Origin: Metallyticus violacea
Taxonomy: Eukaryota > Arthropoda > Insecta > Mantodea > Metallyticidae
DNA: 64,000 nt
Assembly (NCBI GenBank): GCA_030762175.1
Contig: CM060831.1
Coordinates: 144,165,501-144,229,500, forward strand
Direction of reading: 5' to 3'
The stretch's first letter is position 1. The number at the start of each line of letters is the position of its first letter. The notes under the pieces are model-generated. The model made no database searches. It was not told the origin of the DNA and saw only the letters and a program-made list of their open reading frames with translations. The translations under genes were made by a program, and so were the position numbers. Shown here in pieces: positions 1-12,606 of this stretch.

Positions 1-154
1 ACTTCATTCGTTATCTTTGCGCACTACTTAATTACGATAAACTCTGTTACTAATTATGGTTTAGTTCTAGATCACTATAGTTGGAATTACTCCAAATTTT
101 CTCTATTTTTATGCGCAATTGCTTTCTGTTTTTGAAAAATACAGTGATAATAGT

Positions 155-330
155 TTACAAGTTCCGCTCTTTGATCGACCGACCAGCGGACTTCAGCCCC
201 TACAATTATTGAGATTCACAGGTACCTGCGGTGCTATTCTCTCTTCCAGTCAGTTGCGAGCGGGATTTCGACAGAATCAAGTAATTGTGTTGTGCAATCA
301 AGAGCGATATTTCATTAAATGGTACGGTAG
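155..330 (+). repeat. dispersed repeat R1, copy 1
   Basis: This stretch is recognisably the reverse complement of 3095-3250. Shared blocks include GACCAGCGGAC near the start and GCGAGCGGGATTTCGACAGA around 257-276, followed by weaker similarity for about 40 bases. The two copies face each other about 2.8 kb apart. I do not recognise the family. No terminal repeats, poly-A tail or internal Pol III boxes are visible, so its class is unknown. An open frame crosses it but is not shared by the second copy and is probably meaningless. Confidence 0.6.
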
Positions 331-518
331 TGCTGCACACCCTTTCCCAAAAGAGAAAGAGAGTGTGTGTGTTATCCGTAGATGTTACGTATTGATCGGA
401 GAACTTAGGGGACGTTCATAAACGCTGTATTCACAACCAGCATGATGCAGCCACACTACAGTGAGCACGTGATAGTCACAATCATAACCACCTGTAAATA
501 GGATATTACGGTAGAGTA

Positions 519-593
519 GCGGTGGCCGAGCGGTTTGAAGGCATTGTCCTTCTGCATAAGCTCCTGGGTTTAAATCCCACTCAACATTTTTTT
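519..593 (+). repeat. tRNA-like SINE head or tRNA pseudogene
   Basis: A box A match (TGGCCGAGCGG) is followed about 35 bases later by a box B match (GGGTTTAAATCCC), then by a run of eight T that would terminate Pol III. The box A resembles serine/leucine tRNAs and the head of SINE A. The expected acceptor-stem pairing between the two ends is absent, so this is not a working tRNA gene. It is best read as a tRNA pseudogene or a truncated SINE. Confidence 0.6.
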
Positions 594-599
594 TAATAA

Positions 600-3090
600 T
601 TGGTTTTATGAGTGTATATATAGAACACAATGCTGCCTTAATATCATATTATATTTTAACTTATCATTTGAATTTTATGGCATTATCTATGCACACACAA
701 AAACCTAATTACAAACTAACTTATTCTTCACAAATAGCTAAATAATATATGAACAGAAACATTTATCTTCTAAAGTGAAAACACAAAAAAATAAACACAA
801 ATCTTTAGCGGGTCTATGAACCCTCAGCATGTATAGCTGCCTTCAATCTATGGGACAGGGATGATGTCAGATTTCTACAGTAGTGTGGACGAGAGGCTAC
901 AACATCCCAGGATTCTTGAATATTGTTCATAAGTCATCTTATGTTTATATTAAAAACTAATTCATGTAGAGAGGCCAATCTGCGCGGCATCACTGCACAC
1001 TCTGCCACAAGCTAACGGAACACACATACTAGTCAGCATCTTTAGTACATGTTATATAACGCAACTGCTGCAGTGGCTACACCCTTGCTAGTTACCTTGT
1101 GAACCGCGTGCTGTAATGAGTAGGACTTAGAAAAATTTTGCGATAAAGAGGTGACTCATTTTTTTTTTGTCAAAGGGTGTATAAAAGTGACATATTCACC
1201 TTATCGTCGTATATTTATTTTCAAGACATGCATGAGTACAATAAGTCATGTGACAGAACGAGACAGGTATTTAGGCGTAAATTTCGGGTAGCTTATTTCC
1301 AACACGAAAAATAATTTTAAAGTTAGTATAGAATTTTAATGAAACGTTCTGTGACAGACTGGAAAAAAAAAATCGAAGATGCTCAGCATCAATGAGCCAT
1401 TTACCTGTATATCTGGTCCCAAAATCACTGGCCCTGGTTTATGGCTTCCTGTTCCCCAGATCTTATGATTTGTGAATTTTCCTTTTGGGTGGCTTTGAAA
1501 AATATAGTGTATTGAATTCACAGACTGGAGGGCTTTAAAACAAACATTCAAAACGAAGTTAAATCCATTACTAATGGGGAACTGATTAATGTCAATGTAC
1601 TTTCCTAAGATGAGAATTTTGCGCCAGGGAAAATGGGCAGCATTTTCAGCACCTATTGTAGCGAAAATGAGTATAAACTTCCGTTATTTAATACGTTGTA
1701 CCAAAGTTTTAAAATGATGAAGCGCCGAAAGAAAGTACTGCCAACAACACGGGGTCTAACCTCCGATCGGCTGAACTTGTAACTGCTTTCACTGTATACA
1801 TACATTTTAAATTTATACAGTGATTTTATATCAAGCACATGTTGAAATATAGTAAAAAGGAAAATAATATAATACATGTAACATTTTAGATACCTACAAT
1901 CAAACAAAGATTTATACCTAGGGCTATAATTAACAGTATTTCTTTGAGAGAGCAATTTCTCAATATGACAACGAAGAAAAAATGTGGATAGTTAAAAGTC
2001 TGCAACGTTCTTTTTCAACGGCTCAGAATTTGAATGCACAGGCTGAAAACCCCCTACCTCTAACCTTGCCACTTTGTAGACTGTGTAATCCAACAACTCA
2101 AGCTGAAGAAATTTTCCGCCTAGATGAAGCCAACAGGTGGTCATAACGCCATTTTGGCCAACAGGCACCCATGTGAATTCCACTTGTGTAATTGTGCTAG
2201 GGGCCACCTGTGCCCATCCCGCATGTCAACAGAAGCACTCGATATTTGCTCTGCGAGAGGGCGAGGGCCACTAGAACAAGACTGAAGTATGACGGATGGA
2301 GGGACCTGCTCTGGAGCTTCATTAGCTCACTGGGGGGCAGCACTTGACGGAGAGGGGTGGCAACTCAAAAGTTCTCTCGCGGGGTGAGGGGAAACGCTGA
2401 TTAATGACCTCGGGCATGCGACTCGGCAATGACGGAAGAGCCTGAGTCCTTACATTAATACGTTTGGTATATACCTGAAGCAACGCCCGTCACCTGGCCG
2501 ACTTCTGCAGATAAATTCTTGCTAAGGGAGAAGCACACACCGTTTACTATATCATAACACTGGTATGCATAAGTTCATGATCGTTTCTTAGGTGGTTTGT
2601 TGCGCCCAATTCAGAAATGCTGCATCACCATCAACGTTTCCAAATTTACCAATTTGTGGGTATTTTGGAAAGTTGACAGCTATTTTAAATTAAAATTTAA
2701 AATTTATGAGCTGCCACCCCCATATTTGATTATATTGATTGTAGCAAATACTTTTATGTAACTTTCTCATTATAGCCATGGGTGTAATGTCATTTTCCTG
2801 TATAAGTGGTGAACTACTGTATGTAAAATGTTTTCTTGTCATGGAGCAGCCATAAAATCTGATCTGGAATTTCTGTTGCCTGTAAGTAACAACATTTGTA
2901 AAGATAACCCAAGCAAAACGATGTTTTCTGGGAAAATTTTCCTAAGCTGGGTAGGCACACTAACACATATGGAGGCAATTACAGGGATGAAAAGACAGGC
3001 CGATAACCTCTTCAAGGGAAGAAGCCAACCATCTGAGTTGATTCTACATGTAAAAAGTCACGTAGGCAATGTTTATTTAGTTTGCAATAT
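600..3090. other. no recognised gene
   Basis: AT-rich sequence with no recognised coding region. Two short minus-strand frames (1336-1551 and 1992-2207) and one plus-strand frame (2828-3175) are open but match nothing I know. A GC-richer patch at about 2200-2500 has no identifiable content. Confidence 0.5.
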
Positions 3091-3094
3091 TGCG

Positions 3095-3250
3095 GCCCGC
3101 AGTCAGGTTAGGAAACTACACTCTCGACTGCAAAATACAACCGCCCAACTCTGTCGAAATCCCGCTCGCAGCTGACTTGAATAGAGAATGTGGCCGTTTG
3201 GGGAATCGTCAGCAATTGATGGGAGGTAGGTCCGCTGGTCGCCAATCTTA
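3095..3250 (-). repeat. dispersed repeat R1, copy 2
   Basis: Reverse-complement partner of 155-330. The best block is TCTGTCGAAATCCCGCTCGC at 3152-3171, and the GACCAGCGG-like block lies near 3235-3245. Spacing between the blocks is similar in both copies, which argues for common descent rather than chance. The family is unknown. Confidence 0.6.
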
Positions 3251-3282
3251 AGTTGCGGGATTTTTAAGTTATTCTCCTTGTA

Positions 3283-3308
3283 TTTATTATTGTTATTATT
3301 ATTATTTA
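3283..3308. repeat. imperfect (TTA)n microsatellite
   Basis: Short ATT/GTT trinucleotide run, interrupted once by a G. Confidence 0.8.
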
Positions 3309-4889
3309 CTTATATATGCTTTAAAACATAAATTAGTTTTTGTTATCAAATGGAGGGTAATGTTAGGAAAAGTCCGGTAATTTTAAAAAATGTTTACTTT
3401 AATTGCACCCTATTGGCAATTTCATGTAATTCACTAAACTTAATTTTTGGCTCTAAAGTAAAATATTAAATAGTATATAGGTATAGAGAAAATTAAAAAT
3501 TAATTAAAGCCCAAGTATAAAATAAAAGTTTCAAGAGCTAAAATATATAATTTGAGCACTAGAATAACCTTAGGATGATTTAATAATCCAATAAGGGGTT
3601 AACTAACATCCCTTATACTTAGGAAGTAAAACAAAATGTTTGAAATGTATGCATATCATTCCTTTTCACTTTTCATCCTGTAATGTCAAACCGTCACCAC
3701 AAACTCAGGGTTTATAAACAACGAGAGAAAGTGAGGTTCGAATCTTCCTTCCATACCCTGCAAAGGCGTCTACAATAAACAGGTGATCAACCAATTAAGT
3801 ACCACTATGCTAATGAAGGGCTGGAGATTTTGTCCACGGATCTCTTTTCCTTCAGGTATGAAGTCCTTTAGTGATTCGCAAAACTGCGACACATGACCCA
3901 AGTTCATTCCGGCAGACTTGGGCTCGAAATGTATACGCCTGGAGACATTTATTGACCTCGCCCTTGGATTCAGAGCAGTACCGTGCGCCTATCGATTGCG
4001 ACACTGGACATTCCCTCTATTATAAATAACAAACTTTTAAGGTTGATTTTTTTTTTTACTCCTCTCGGTATCCAACCCGGCACTTCTTTAGTAACTTTAA
4101 CACTAATTCAACAGGAGTGCCTTCATTTCGTGGACAATGAAACGGAATGTGTCTGTAGTGTGGTGCCAGCCAGCAAATTTCTCTACCTCTGTCTCTTGAT
4201 GCGCCTCTTCACTGGACTCCTTCTTTGTTGTCATTGGGCTGAAGGTGTTTACATAAGGCGTTATTGCTCGTGAGAGTTCGTGTACGTGTGTTTATAGATG
4301 AAGCGAGTTAATTGACATGATATGGAAATTCCCCAACTAAGGAAAGGGAAACAAAATTAATACCTACCAGAAGTGTATTATTAGAAATGCACGGATATGC
4401 AGCTCAAAAGTGCGGTTCCGTTGTATAACATCAAACACAACACATTCAATGCGATTTAGAACTTGGTAAAACATCCTAAGTCGCCCAATGGCAAGAAAAA
4501 GTAAACGGAAGTTTTCAAAACTTACACAAAATAGTAGCAGAAGTCACCAGGGATAGATGTGAACTAGTGCTTAACTTTCATGTTTAATGGAAAACAGAAT
4601 CTATAAAGTCATGCTAACAGAAATTCCTTATTTATAGTTTCAGACATTCTGTAGAAAAATCCAAGAATTCTGAATTACACGTGGTTTAATCTACCAGGAT
4701 GTGTATTCTCAACAAGTAAAATCTTCACGCATTACACGAGGAACCCCATCATATAAAGAAGATCGGTGTTTGGTATTGGAAGTTCCGGCGCCTCGTCTTC
4801 TGCGATACAACCATTACAACAGCTACATATATGCACGGGGTACCCTCCCCTGACCAGCGGTTGTGCACAGAGGTCTGTGCTACCGAGTG
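3309..4889. other. no recognised gene
   Basis: AT-rich sequence. Short open frames such as 3983-4273 show no recognisable domain. I see no repeat family or RNA gene here. Confidence 0.5.
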
Positions 4890-5290
4890 TTTTTTTTTTC
4901 TTCCCCATTTAGAGTCTAAACCAACCCGCCTTTCGGCCGTTGTAGATTAGACCTAATCTCAGGCGGGCTAAGTTAAAACCTAGCCAGGTTCTCACTCGTG
5001 GATAGCATAAGCCTACTCATATTATACAGGTGGCTCATCCGAGCATTAAGGTAGTCACCTCCGTACCACGAGAAGCAGCGCTTGAGAACTTAACTCCTGA
5101 CCCTATGATACACGCCTTAGGCACTCCCTTGGGGTTACACTGCCGCTGCAGGTACTCAGTTTCCCGTGAGTTACGGGTGCACTACCCGGTCGAGTCCAGC
5201 CCGACCTACTTCTAATAATGTTAGAAGTACCACGGGTACTTACGGTACCAGAGCCCGCACCAGGGGTATCTGAAAGGCAAGCTCCCCCAC
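4890..5290. other. GC-rich block of unknown nature
   Basis: The block stands out from its AT-rich surroundings. It opens with a run of T followed by pyrimidines and a TTTAG, which would pass as a 3' splice acceptor. It then holds several short inverted motifs, such as TTCTAATAATGTTAGAA at 5210-5226. A GGTCGAGTCC at 5189-5198 resembles a Pol III box B, but no matching box A was found. It could be an exon, an old SINE or an unknown repeat. I cannot decide. Confidence 0.35.
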
Positions 5291-8200
5291 TTACAACTTT
5301 ACAACTTTAGTAATGAAAACCTTCAATACCTTTATAAATCAATAGAACGACGAAGAACTTACAGCAGGATGGAATAACATCACACGCCAGCTGGGCAACC
5401 ACGCCATTTCGAAGAGACTTCGACAACCACGCTTGCCTGATAATGGTTTCATATGGAGATATCTGGAAGGGACATTTTTATAGTAACAAACCCGAAACAC
5501 AGACTCTTTGAATGCAAACATTACCGTAAAAATTCTACCATAAAGTGGATGTCCTGGCAAGAACTTTCTAAAAATATGTTAACCCGGTTCAATTCTGTCT
5601 GGAAGCAAATGACGGCCACTTCTAATATATGTCAGGATGTCAATACATTTCTTACAAAATGGGGTAAGTTTGCTTCAAATATCTTCATTAGTATTACAAT
5701 TATTAAATAAATTCCAGATGCGGTAGTCAATGGGATACCTTTTTCCACATGCATAGTACACTTTTGAATACTTTTAGAGAAAAGAATTTACTCAAATTTT
5801 CATGCTACGGTCTACGGAAATCAAAATTAAAAACAAAATGTTTTGTTATGTTGCACATTGATATAAGTCTCAAAGCTAAACAAAATAAAGAAATTCAAAG
5901 TGTGTAAATACAATTTCTGTTAGGCGTTGTCTTCAATTGTATAAATAAAACGTTTTTTCTTTTCTTTATGAATTGTATAGAAACACCTTTCTGAATTTTT
6001 GTACTAACTTATAACCTCAGTCTTAAATTAAATTAAATTTTATTTTGTATTCTTTTCTAAAACTTATTTCTCTTCCTAAATTTCTCGGAAACCTATCTAC
6101 CACGTAATAAACGCGACAGAAATCCAGCGTTGCCAACATCGAGCCCTATGCTCTTACCTCCGTACTTGCAGCTTATCCAATTTGGACACACTAACAAGGT
6201 GAAACAATTATTAATATTGCAGTCATCAGTCATTTTCTCCTGCAGATGTAGAGAGATATGAAGTACGGAGGGAGGAGATGGTAGCCATCTTCACGAACTA
6301 CGGCGCCCCTTGCGCTTATTCTTTTAAATTACTACGGCGTGCAAGGAGTGAGGGAATGCAACGGCAAATGAGCAATTGCGTTAATGAAATGTGCCCCTTG
6401 AAGGTTAGCAATGCGACCCTCATCCCAACAACAACGTTAGGGAGGAAGACTTTTCTTTTTAAGAAGTTGAAAAAAGTGGCTGCTGTGAATGGGGAAGTGT
6501 CGCATGTAAGTGGTTATTATAGAAATGCAGAGAAGGGAACCATGCGCCATCTTCCTTCATGCGTCTCTGGTACACAGCGAGGCTTAACATAACGCAACGT
6601 TCTAAGACACATTTCTTGCGGCAATCGTGTTTATGGCTCTACCGCTTAACTGCAGTGTTATCTGGCTATAACATTTAAATATAATAAAATGCCGTTGTTT
6701 TAACTCTAAGGGTAGACTATTCTAGCTTTATACTCAAACTGAATATCAAAATACATTTTGAAATGCAAGTTCACGTGTTATAAAAAGGCAAATCATTGAA
6801 ATTCCTTTATACAGACACTAAAGTGTTCAATGTGTTGATTATAAAATATGAAGAAGTCCGTAAAAATTATTATTTTTCAAACGAAAAGGTAACAAAAGTC
6901 TCTATTATGAGCTTGAAGGCATTCAGTCTACTATTGGGGAAGCCGTTATATGTTCTCAAAGAAGTACTTCGTAATCTTTCTTCAGAATGATGATCACAAA
7001 ACGATAGCTTGGACAATATGTACGGAGGATTTTCCGATTATCTCCCAGTTGCATTAGTACAGAAGAATTTTTGTTCATTCAACATACTCGTATGTTATTG
7101 AGCAACAACAGAAGACCAGATTTCTTGATAGTCTGCGAGAGTACACGCACCGTTGACGGTGAGTCATATTCGAAGAATTCAATTGGCGATATTTCCTGGA
7201 CAGAAATACAAACGATTGTGTTCGTTATAAACGTTAACTTCACAAATATCAATATAATCGTTTCTAAATCTGGTTCTATTCCAGGACAATCTTTTAAATC
7301 TTTCTGATACAAAAAAGTAATTAAATACTTAATTTTCATTATTCAACTAACTATATTTAACAGTGTTTGCTAAGCCCTAGTCTTAGTGGCATGCTACTGG
7401 TATATCCAGAGGACTTTGGCACATCCCCTTCTACTAAACAAACACACACCATAGTAACACAAACTACATTTTATTCAATTCAATAATCATCCAAAATTAG
7501 CAAAAAGCCGTTCTCATTTGTAAGGCCCCTGCCCTAAACTAGCTTACATCCACATATAATATTTAAAATTTTAATCTACTACACATATAATCACAATACC
7601 ACTACAGGCCAATTACACAATGCCACCACATTCAAACTCACATATCGTCCCTCCCCACTGATACAACCATTGTACTTAACTCTCTATACTAATATTCCCC
7701 AAGATTCTAACTTGTTTTTGATCACCAAACATTTTCTTTGCCTGAATTTGCCTATTTAACTATTGCTTACACGAAATTTCGCACGTGAAGTCAATATCAA
7801 ACAAATATTTTAATGACGCTTTCTTTTTCATTTTACATTTATATCTGGATGGAGAACTTTTACAACCTTAGCACACTCTTATCACACATTAATGAATAAG
7901 TGGGTCACTGGCGTGGGAGAATGTAGGCTTTTTTTTTGCTATGGGACACTTCCAACTTCAACCTTGCAGAGATTGCAGGATTTGAGGAGTCTTCCTTCAC
8001 AAAAGGGTTCTGTATAGGTCACAGAAAATAGACAGACCCAAATATGGGAGTAAATGCCTTCCAGTTCCAGTGTCTGGATCGGCTTAACTAGGCTGGTAAC
8101 CGGAACACTTTCGGGGGCTCCTGCGCTGTCTAAGCTTTTACATTCTCGTATGATTATTAGGAAGCACTAGTCAATTTAGGAAGGTTTGCTGTAGCCGCTG

Positions 8201-10630
8201 CGTCCAAGTTATTCAGCTTCGGCATAGCCTGTACTGAGCACCTTCAGGATATGAAAAAATTTACGGTGAGAAAGATGACAGAACATTATATGGTTAAGGT
8301 TGATAATGAACGTAATGAATTTGCTGTCTCTTGATCTTTATCATCTAGTGTTATATACTGGTTCCTTACCTTCAAGTTTTAGAACTTATGAATAGAATTG
8401 AAACTGATTCATTGTAAACTGACGATGTGCATATTCTGCACCTTTTCTTCATTACAAAGTTTAATTAACTTAGGTTGGGTCGTCATTGTTCGCTGAGCTG
8501 TGTCTTCTACTGCTCTTTTCAATGCACTTGCTCTTTTAACTGCCCCTATGCTTGGAGTATTGAAAATGACTTTCCAACTTCAGTATATTTTCACATTTTT
8601 TTTTTATTTTAGGACATTGAAACCATTTAAACTTAAGTTTTTGTGTATATTTATCAATTTAGAAATAAATAAGTTCAATGTTGGTAAAGAAAATTCGGGA
8701 GGGGGGAGAAGATTCGTCCAATAGGAAATGAAAAACATTGGAATAAGCCCCATGTAATGGCATGCAGACCATCTTCTATTTTTTTGAGTAGCTACTGCAC
8801 AAAACATGTTTTGTAATATTTCCATTTTACATTTTCTTCTTTAACACTCTTTTGTAGCAGACAGTACCTACAAAGTGGGTTACATAGCTAATGTATTCTT
8901 ATTTCAGTTGTTGTGCCAACTGAAAAGAGCGGAAATGTAATTAATATGAAGCAAAAGAGACGTAGAAAAAGGAAAGCTATGGGTACATGACACACGCATA
9001 GGCAAAGATATTCCAGTTGCAGAAAACAATTGTCAGATGAAGTGTTTTGAAGCTGTGCTTACGTTACCAACATTTTAATAACTAATTTTATGAACTGGCA
9101 GATGTGTTATCTGACATCTGAAACGGTGGAAGCAAGAGTTAATGACAACATTGAAATGTAGCATGGGAGGAATTATAGTAAGTAAGTTTGATGCTTACAA
9201 GAAAAAAGTTGTAATCATGTCAGGAATCGACAAGAACAAATTATAACGGCTTACAAAATATACTTTGAAGAAAATTGGAATATAAAATTTATAAGAAACA
9301 CATAACAACAAACAATAAAATATTAATAAAAATGTAAACTATATTTAAAATCATATGTATGATAGTCTTATTAATAAAAATAAGTTTGTTTTTACAGACA
9401 AATAAACAAAGGGAATAAGTTCAAGAGATTGTGTCTCTTAATTCCACACGCAGTTCGCAAAAGTTAATGTTTATATTCGAAACAGCTTAAAAGAAAAGAA
9501 AATATGGTTAATATTACTTTATTTGCGTATAGAAACATTTTTAATATTTTGAACTAAATATTATTACAGCATAAATATAAAAACTGCGTTATTTGTTTTT
9601 TTTTTTGTGCTTAAACTATTATCCTGAAAAATTATAATAAAAAAATGTTCCTCTTCATTTGAGAGCTTGGCTGTAGTGGAAAATTCTGAATCAAATTGTT
9701 TTACTATTTACATTTCAAAGTAAATTATTTCAGTAATACATTTACATAAGTGTGTTGAAGTATGGAGTGAAACAAATCGCTGATTTTAAAGGGCTTACCT
9801 CAGTTGAACGTCAGAATGGTATGAGAAGCAGCACGAAATCGACAATGAAACTTGACAGGAAAATCATTAGCTGCAGTATTCGATCCGTGCATGAATAACC
9901 GAAGCGGTTACGTTATGTTACCTTACGCCCGCATGTGACCATACCATCTCTGGAGTAGCAATGCACCGAGGCCGCGTGCCACACTAACAATCTGACGTTG
10001 TGCTACTAGGTGTTAACAGTGTGTCGAGACGATGAGCGAGGGGACTTAATGTGTTCATACAGTTATAGCTACCTTAAAGGTCGTAAACCCAACGTAATGT
10101 CGCCCAGGCTCCATGGTTTGCATCTCAGTACTGGGTGCAACAACTGGATTCACATCCGGCAATCTAGTGAAGCATTTTGGAGTCATTAATGCATAACTGA
10201 GTGGAAAATATTTTGAAAACTAATTTAATGAAATGTTACACTGGTATTGTAATTATATTTCTATTTTATATTTTAACAGTAAAGAAAGTTGTTGATTTCC
10301 TTTCCATGGGCTGCAGTGTGCGAATTGAAAATTGTGTAAAGGTTAGCACTGATTTTAAACTTCACGTTTTTACAAATACATATTTCAGCACATAAAGGTT
10401 TACACATGGTGCAGTTTTTAATGCAAATCTCTGAAATATTTAGCAAACATGTGACTAAAACGACAAACTTTACTATAAAATAAAGAATAAACACCTTAAA
10501 AAATTCTAAAAAACTAGGGTATTTAAGAGCAATTGATACTTTGTATTAGAACAAGGCATTCAGAGCAAACATTAATTAAAATAGATTGTTTTATTCACAA
10601 TATGGACTTATGCTGGGTGAGACAGCGATT
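5291..10630. other. long AT-rich stretch, nothing identified
   Basis: More than 5 kb without a recognisable gene, transposon or RNA. All open frames are under about 110 codons and look like chance. A short inverted pair around ACCTCCGTACTT (6158-6169) and AAGTACGGAGGGAGG (6259-6273) is noted. The GC-richer segments at 7900-8250 and 9900-10160 match no family I know. Confidence 0.5.
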
Positions 10631-10637
10631 CTATATT

Positions 10638-11135
10638 TTATAATTTCTGTATTTTGTGTTGATTCCATCTTGAGCGTTCGGTAGGAGTATTGCCTTGTTT
10701 CTGTATAGCCCGCTTTCTATTTATTAAAGCCGAACAGCGTAGCTTTAAAACTCTGAAAATTCTATTCAATTGCCCACAGTACAACTCAGCATCAACTACA
10801 CGACAGTTTGGGACCAGCTTGAAATTCCACCTTATGCAAAGCATCACCTTTTGCCCAAAACAACTTTTGACGAACCGTTGATTGGGGTCCAATACTTGTA
10901 AGAAATTGTTAACAACTATCAACTCGTTCCTGGGCCTGAGCTTCGGTAAGTTCCTATGGAATACTTTTCTACTTTTACACATTACGAGCATGTTAAATAG
11001 ATGCAGTTGTGCAGTTACTAATGCTTCGGGAGCACCAACTCTTCCTGTACTGGCAAGTAGTTCTTCCAGCGCAGTGCTATAGCTGTAGGTCGTCCAGAGC
11101 GTGGCTTATCTTCAAGGCTAGTACGAGAGTCACTG
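10638..11135 (-). pseudogene. mariner transposase remnant (M3, SETMAR-like)
   Basis: Read on the minus strand, the 5' part (about 11080-11130) encodes SLEDKPRSGRP, the conserved linker after the paired helix-turn-helix of SETMAR-type mariner transposases. After frameshifts, a longer frame (10638-10991) carries a block resembling the catalytic-core strand KVMLCIWWD (here KVMLCIRWNF). It is followed by a block like DLYCQQLDR and by ALINRK, which normally sits just before the second catalytic aspartate. The sequence ends before that aspartate. Stops, frameshifts and the missing 5' and 3' ends make this a dead fragment. It lies back to back with the plus-strand mariner M4 that starts about 15 bp away. 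Confidence 0.78.
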
Positions 11136-11149
11136 CTAATAAAGATCTA

Positions 11150-11865
11150 AAATAACAGTTTTCCACTGGTTTGCGGAATTGAAAAGGGGCCGAATTTCAG
11201 TGCAAGATGAGGAGAAAAGTGGATGTCCTGCAGTGTAAAAAATGTAACAATCGCGTTACATTTAAGGCCATCGAGACAGCTTTCCAGATTGGATCGCCAG
11301 TAATATAAAAAATCCTGCATGATCATCTTCGTGTCAGGAAGGTTTCCTCCCATTGGGTCTTCCACAATTTGACAGAGGCACAAAAGCTCACCCGCGTCGA
11401 ATAGTGTGAAGAAATGCTGCAGAGATTCGACAGGGTAACTTAAGGCGTGTTTTATTTGACCCGGAGTTGTCAGTTTGGATCATTCCAGATGACGATCCAC
11501 CTACAAAAGTGAAAAGGGGCCGAAGTGTTGGGAAGGAAATGGTGGCCACAATTCCTCTGGAAAAGGAAAAGACGTTTACTGCTCAGTGAAACACCACAAT
11601 CTGCGGATCCACAAGCTCCGAGAACGCCGTCCAAATAGTGAGTGTCCTGTTTCACCACGATAACGCCTCCGTTTACACCGTTCATTACCTGGAGTCCACA
11701 GAGGTCAAACTGATAACTCATTCTTCCTACAGTCCTGATGAGGCACCATGCGATTATTTTCTCTTCCCAGTGGTAAAAAGTCGCATGCTAGGAAAGTGAT
11801 TTTCCAGCACTGAAGCGACTAGGCCCCATGTGAAAACGAACGATTCATTCTTGAGGAAAATGAGT
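11150..11865 (+). pseudogene. mariner transposase remnant (M4)
   Basis: Three reading-frame pieces line up in mariner order. The first, near 11310-11400, reads HDHLRVRKVSSHWVFHNLTE and then QKLTRVE-CEEML, the block that precedes the first catalytic aspartate. The second, near 11475-11560, reads DDDPPTKVKRGRSVGKEMVA. The third, near 11650-11790, holds LFHHDNASVYT (second aspartate) and THSSYSPDEAPCDYFLF (third aspartate, in the CDYF block). The segment with the first aspartate (TGDE block) appears deleted, so the element has lost a catalytic residue as well as its frame. Terminal inverted repeats were not found. Confidence 0.8.
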
Positions 11866-11867
11866 GC

Positions 11868-11934
11868 TGATACAGGATATAGAGGATGATACAGGATACA
11901 GGATGATACAGGATACAGGATATAGAGTGTGGTT
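11868..11934. repeat. short tandem repeat GATACAG-rich
   Basis: GATACAGGATACAG-type units repeat imperfectly with 9-16 base spacing directly after the M4 transposase remnant. This is probably local slippage in the element's old 3' end. Confidence 0.7.
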
Positions 11935-12218
11935 GAGAGTTACTTTGAAGTGATGCAATGGTCTATCCACTCCCATTTTGAAGTTTCTCCAACCTTTCGT
12001 AATTGACCCTCGTATCTCCATCATTGAATTGTGTCACTCAGTTCGATGCAGTTCGTATACTGAGTAAATTCTCACAATCTATCAGCCATATTCTTCAGCT
12101 TGTGACTTGGCACTCAAAACCTTTTCTTTCAAAGAATATTTGAAGAACGTTGCTATTTTATCGTTACACATTCTTCGTTGCATTTGGAGAATATACATAA
12201 TGTAAAAGATATGTTTAA

Positions 12219-12606
12219 ACGTGAAACGACCAACAAATTTGCTCAGAGGCCTGTTCTTTCATGCTTGAAGTCCTTTTTTCGTGCCGTAAATGTACGACAC
12301 GGTACCCACGGCTTTACTTCTCTTCCGAAGGAAGTCATACTTGGGATTTTACGACAGAAAATCCATCGGGATAAGTCAATTTCCAAAACCACCAATTATG
12401 ATTGGTATAACTATGAAAAAGATTATAATGAATGAAAAATATAGATGCCTCATTTGAATGAGGCGTTCGAAGAAATCAACCATAATTTACATTAGGTATT
12501 TATTCTTTCTAATTATTTCGGTATTAGGTGGTCTTGGCCGGGATCGAACACGCGATCTTAAGTTTAGGAGTCAAGTATGATTACCACTACACCTCCAGGA
12601 TCGACA
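12219..12606 (-). mobile_element. SINE B copy 1, interrupted
   Basis: tRNA-derived SINE in minus orientation. The tRNA-like head is at the right end (12529-12605) and includes a box B-like TGGCCGGGATCGAACACGCG read on plus. The body (12219-12372) matches the other copies through the GTGCCGTAAATGTACGACAC and CTTCCGAAGGAAG blocks. About 156 bp of unrelated AT-rich sequence (12373-12528) separates body and head. The far left end of the SINE is missing. Confidence 0.85.
12373..12528. other. foreign insert within SINE B copy 1
   Basis: All other SINE B copies in the window run straight from CCATCGATCC into TGGCCGGG. Here about 156 extra bases intervene. The insert contains a small inverted repeat, GCCTCATTTGAATGAGGC at 12449-12466. 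No target-site duplication is evident. It may be a small MITE, filler DNA, or a structural variant of the SINE. Confidence 0.55.

Noticed and set aside
519..593. Functional tRNA gene
   Set aside because: Box A and box B are good, but the ends do not pair into an acceptor stem and the length after box B is wrong.
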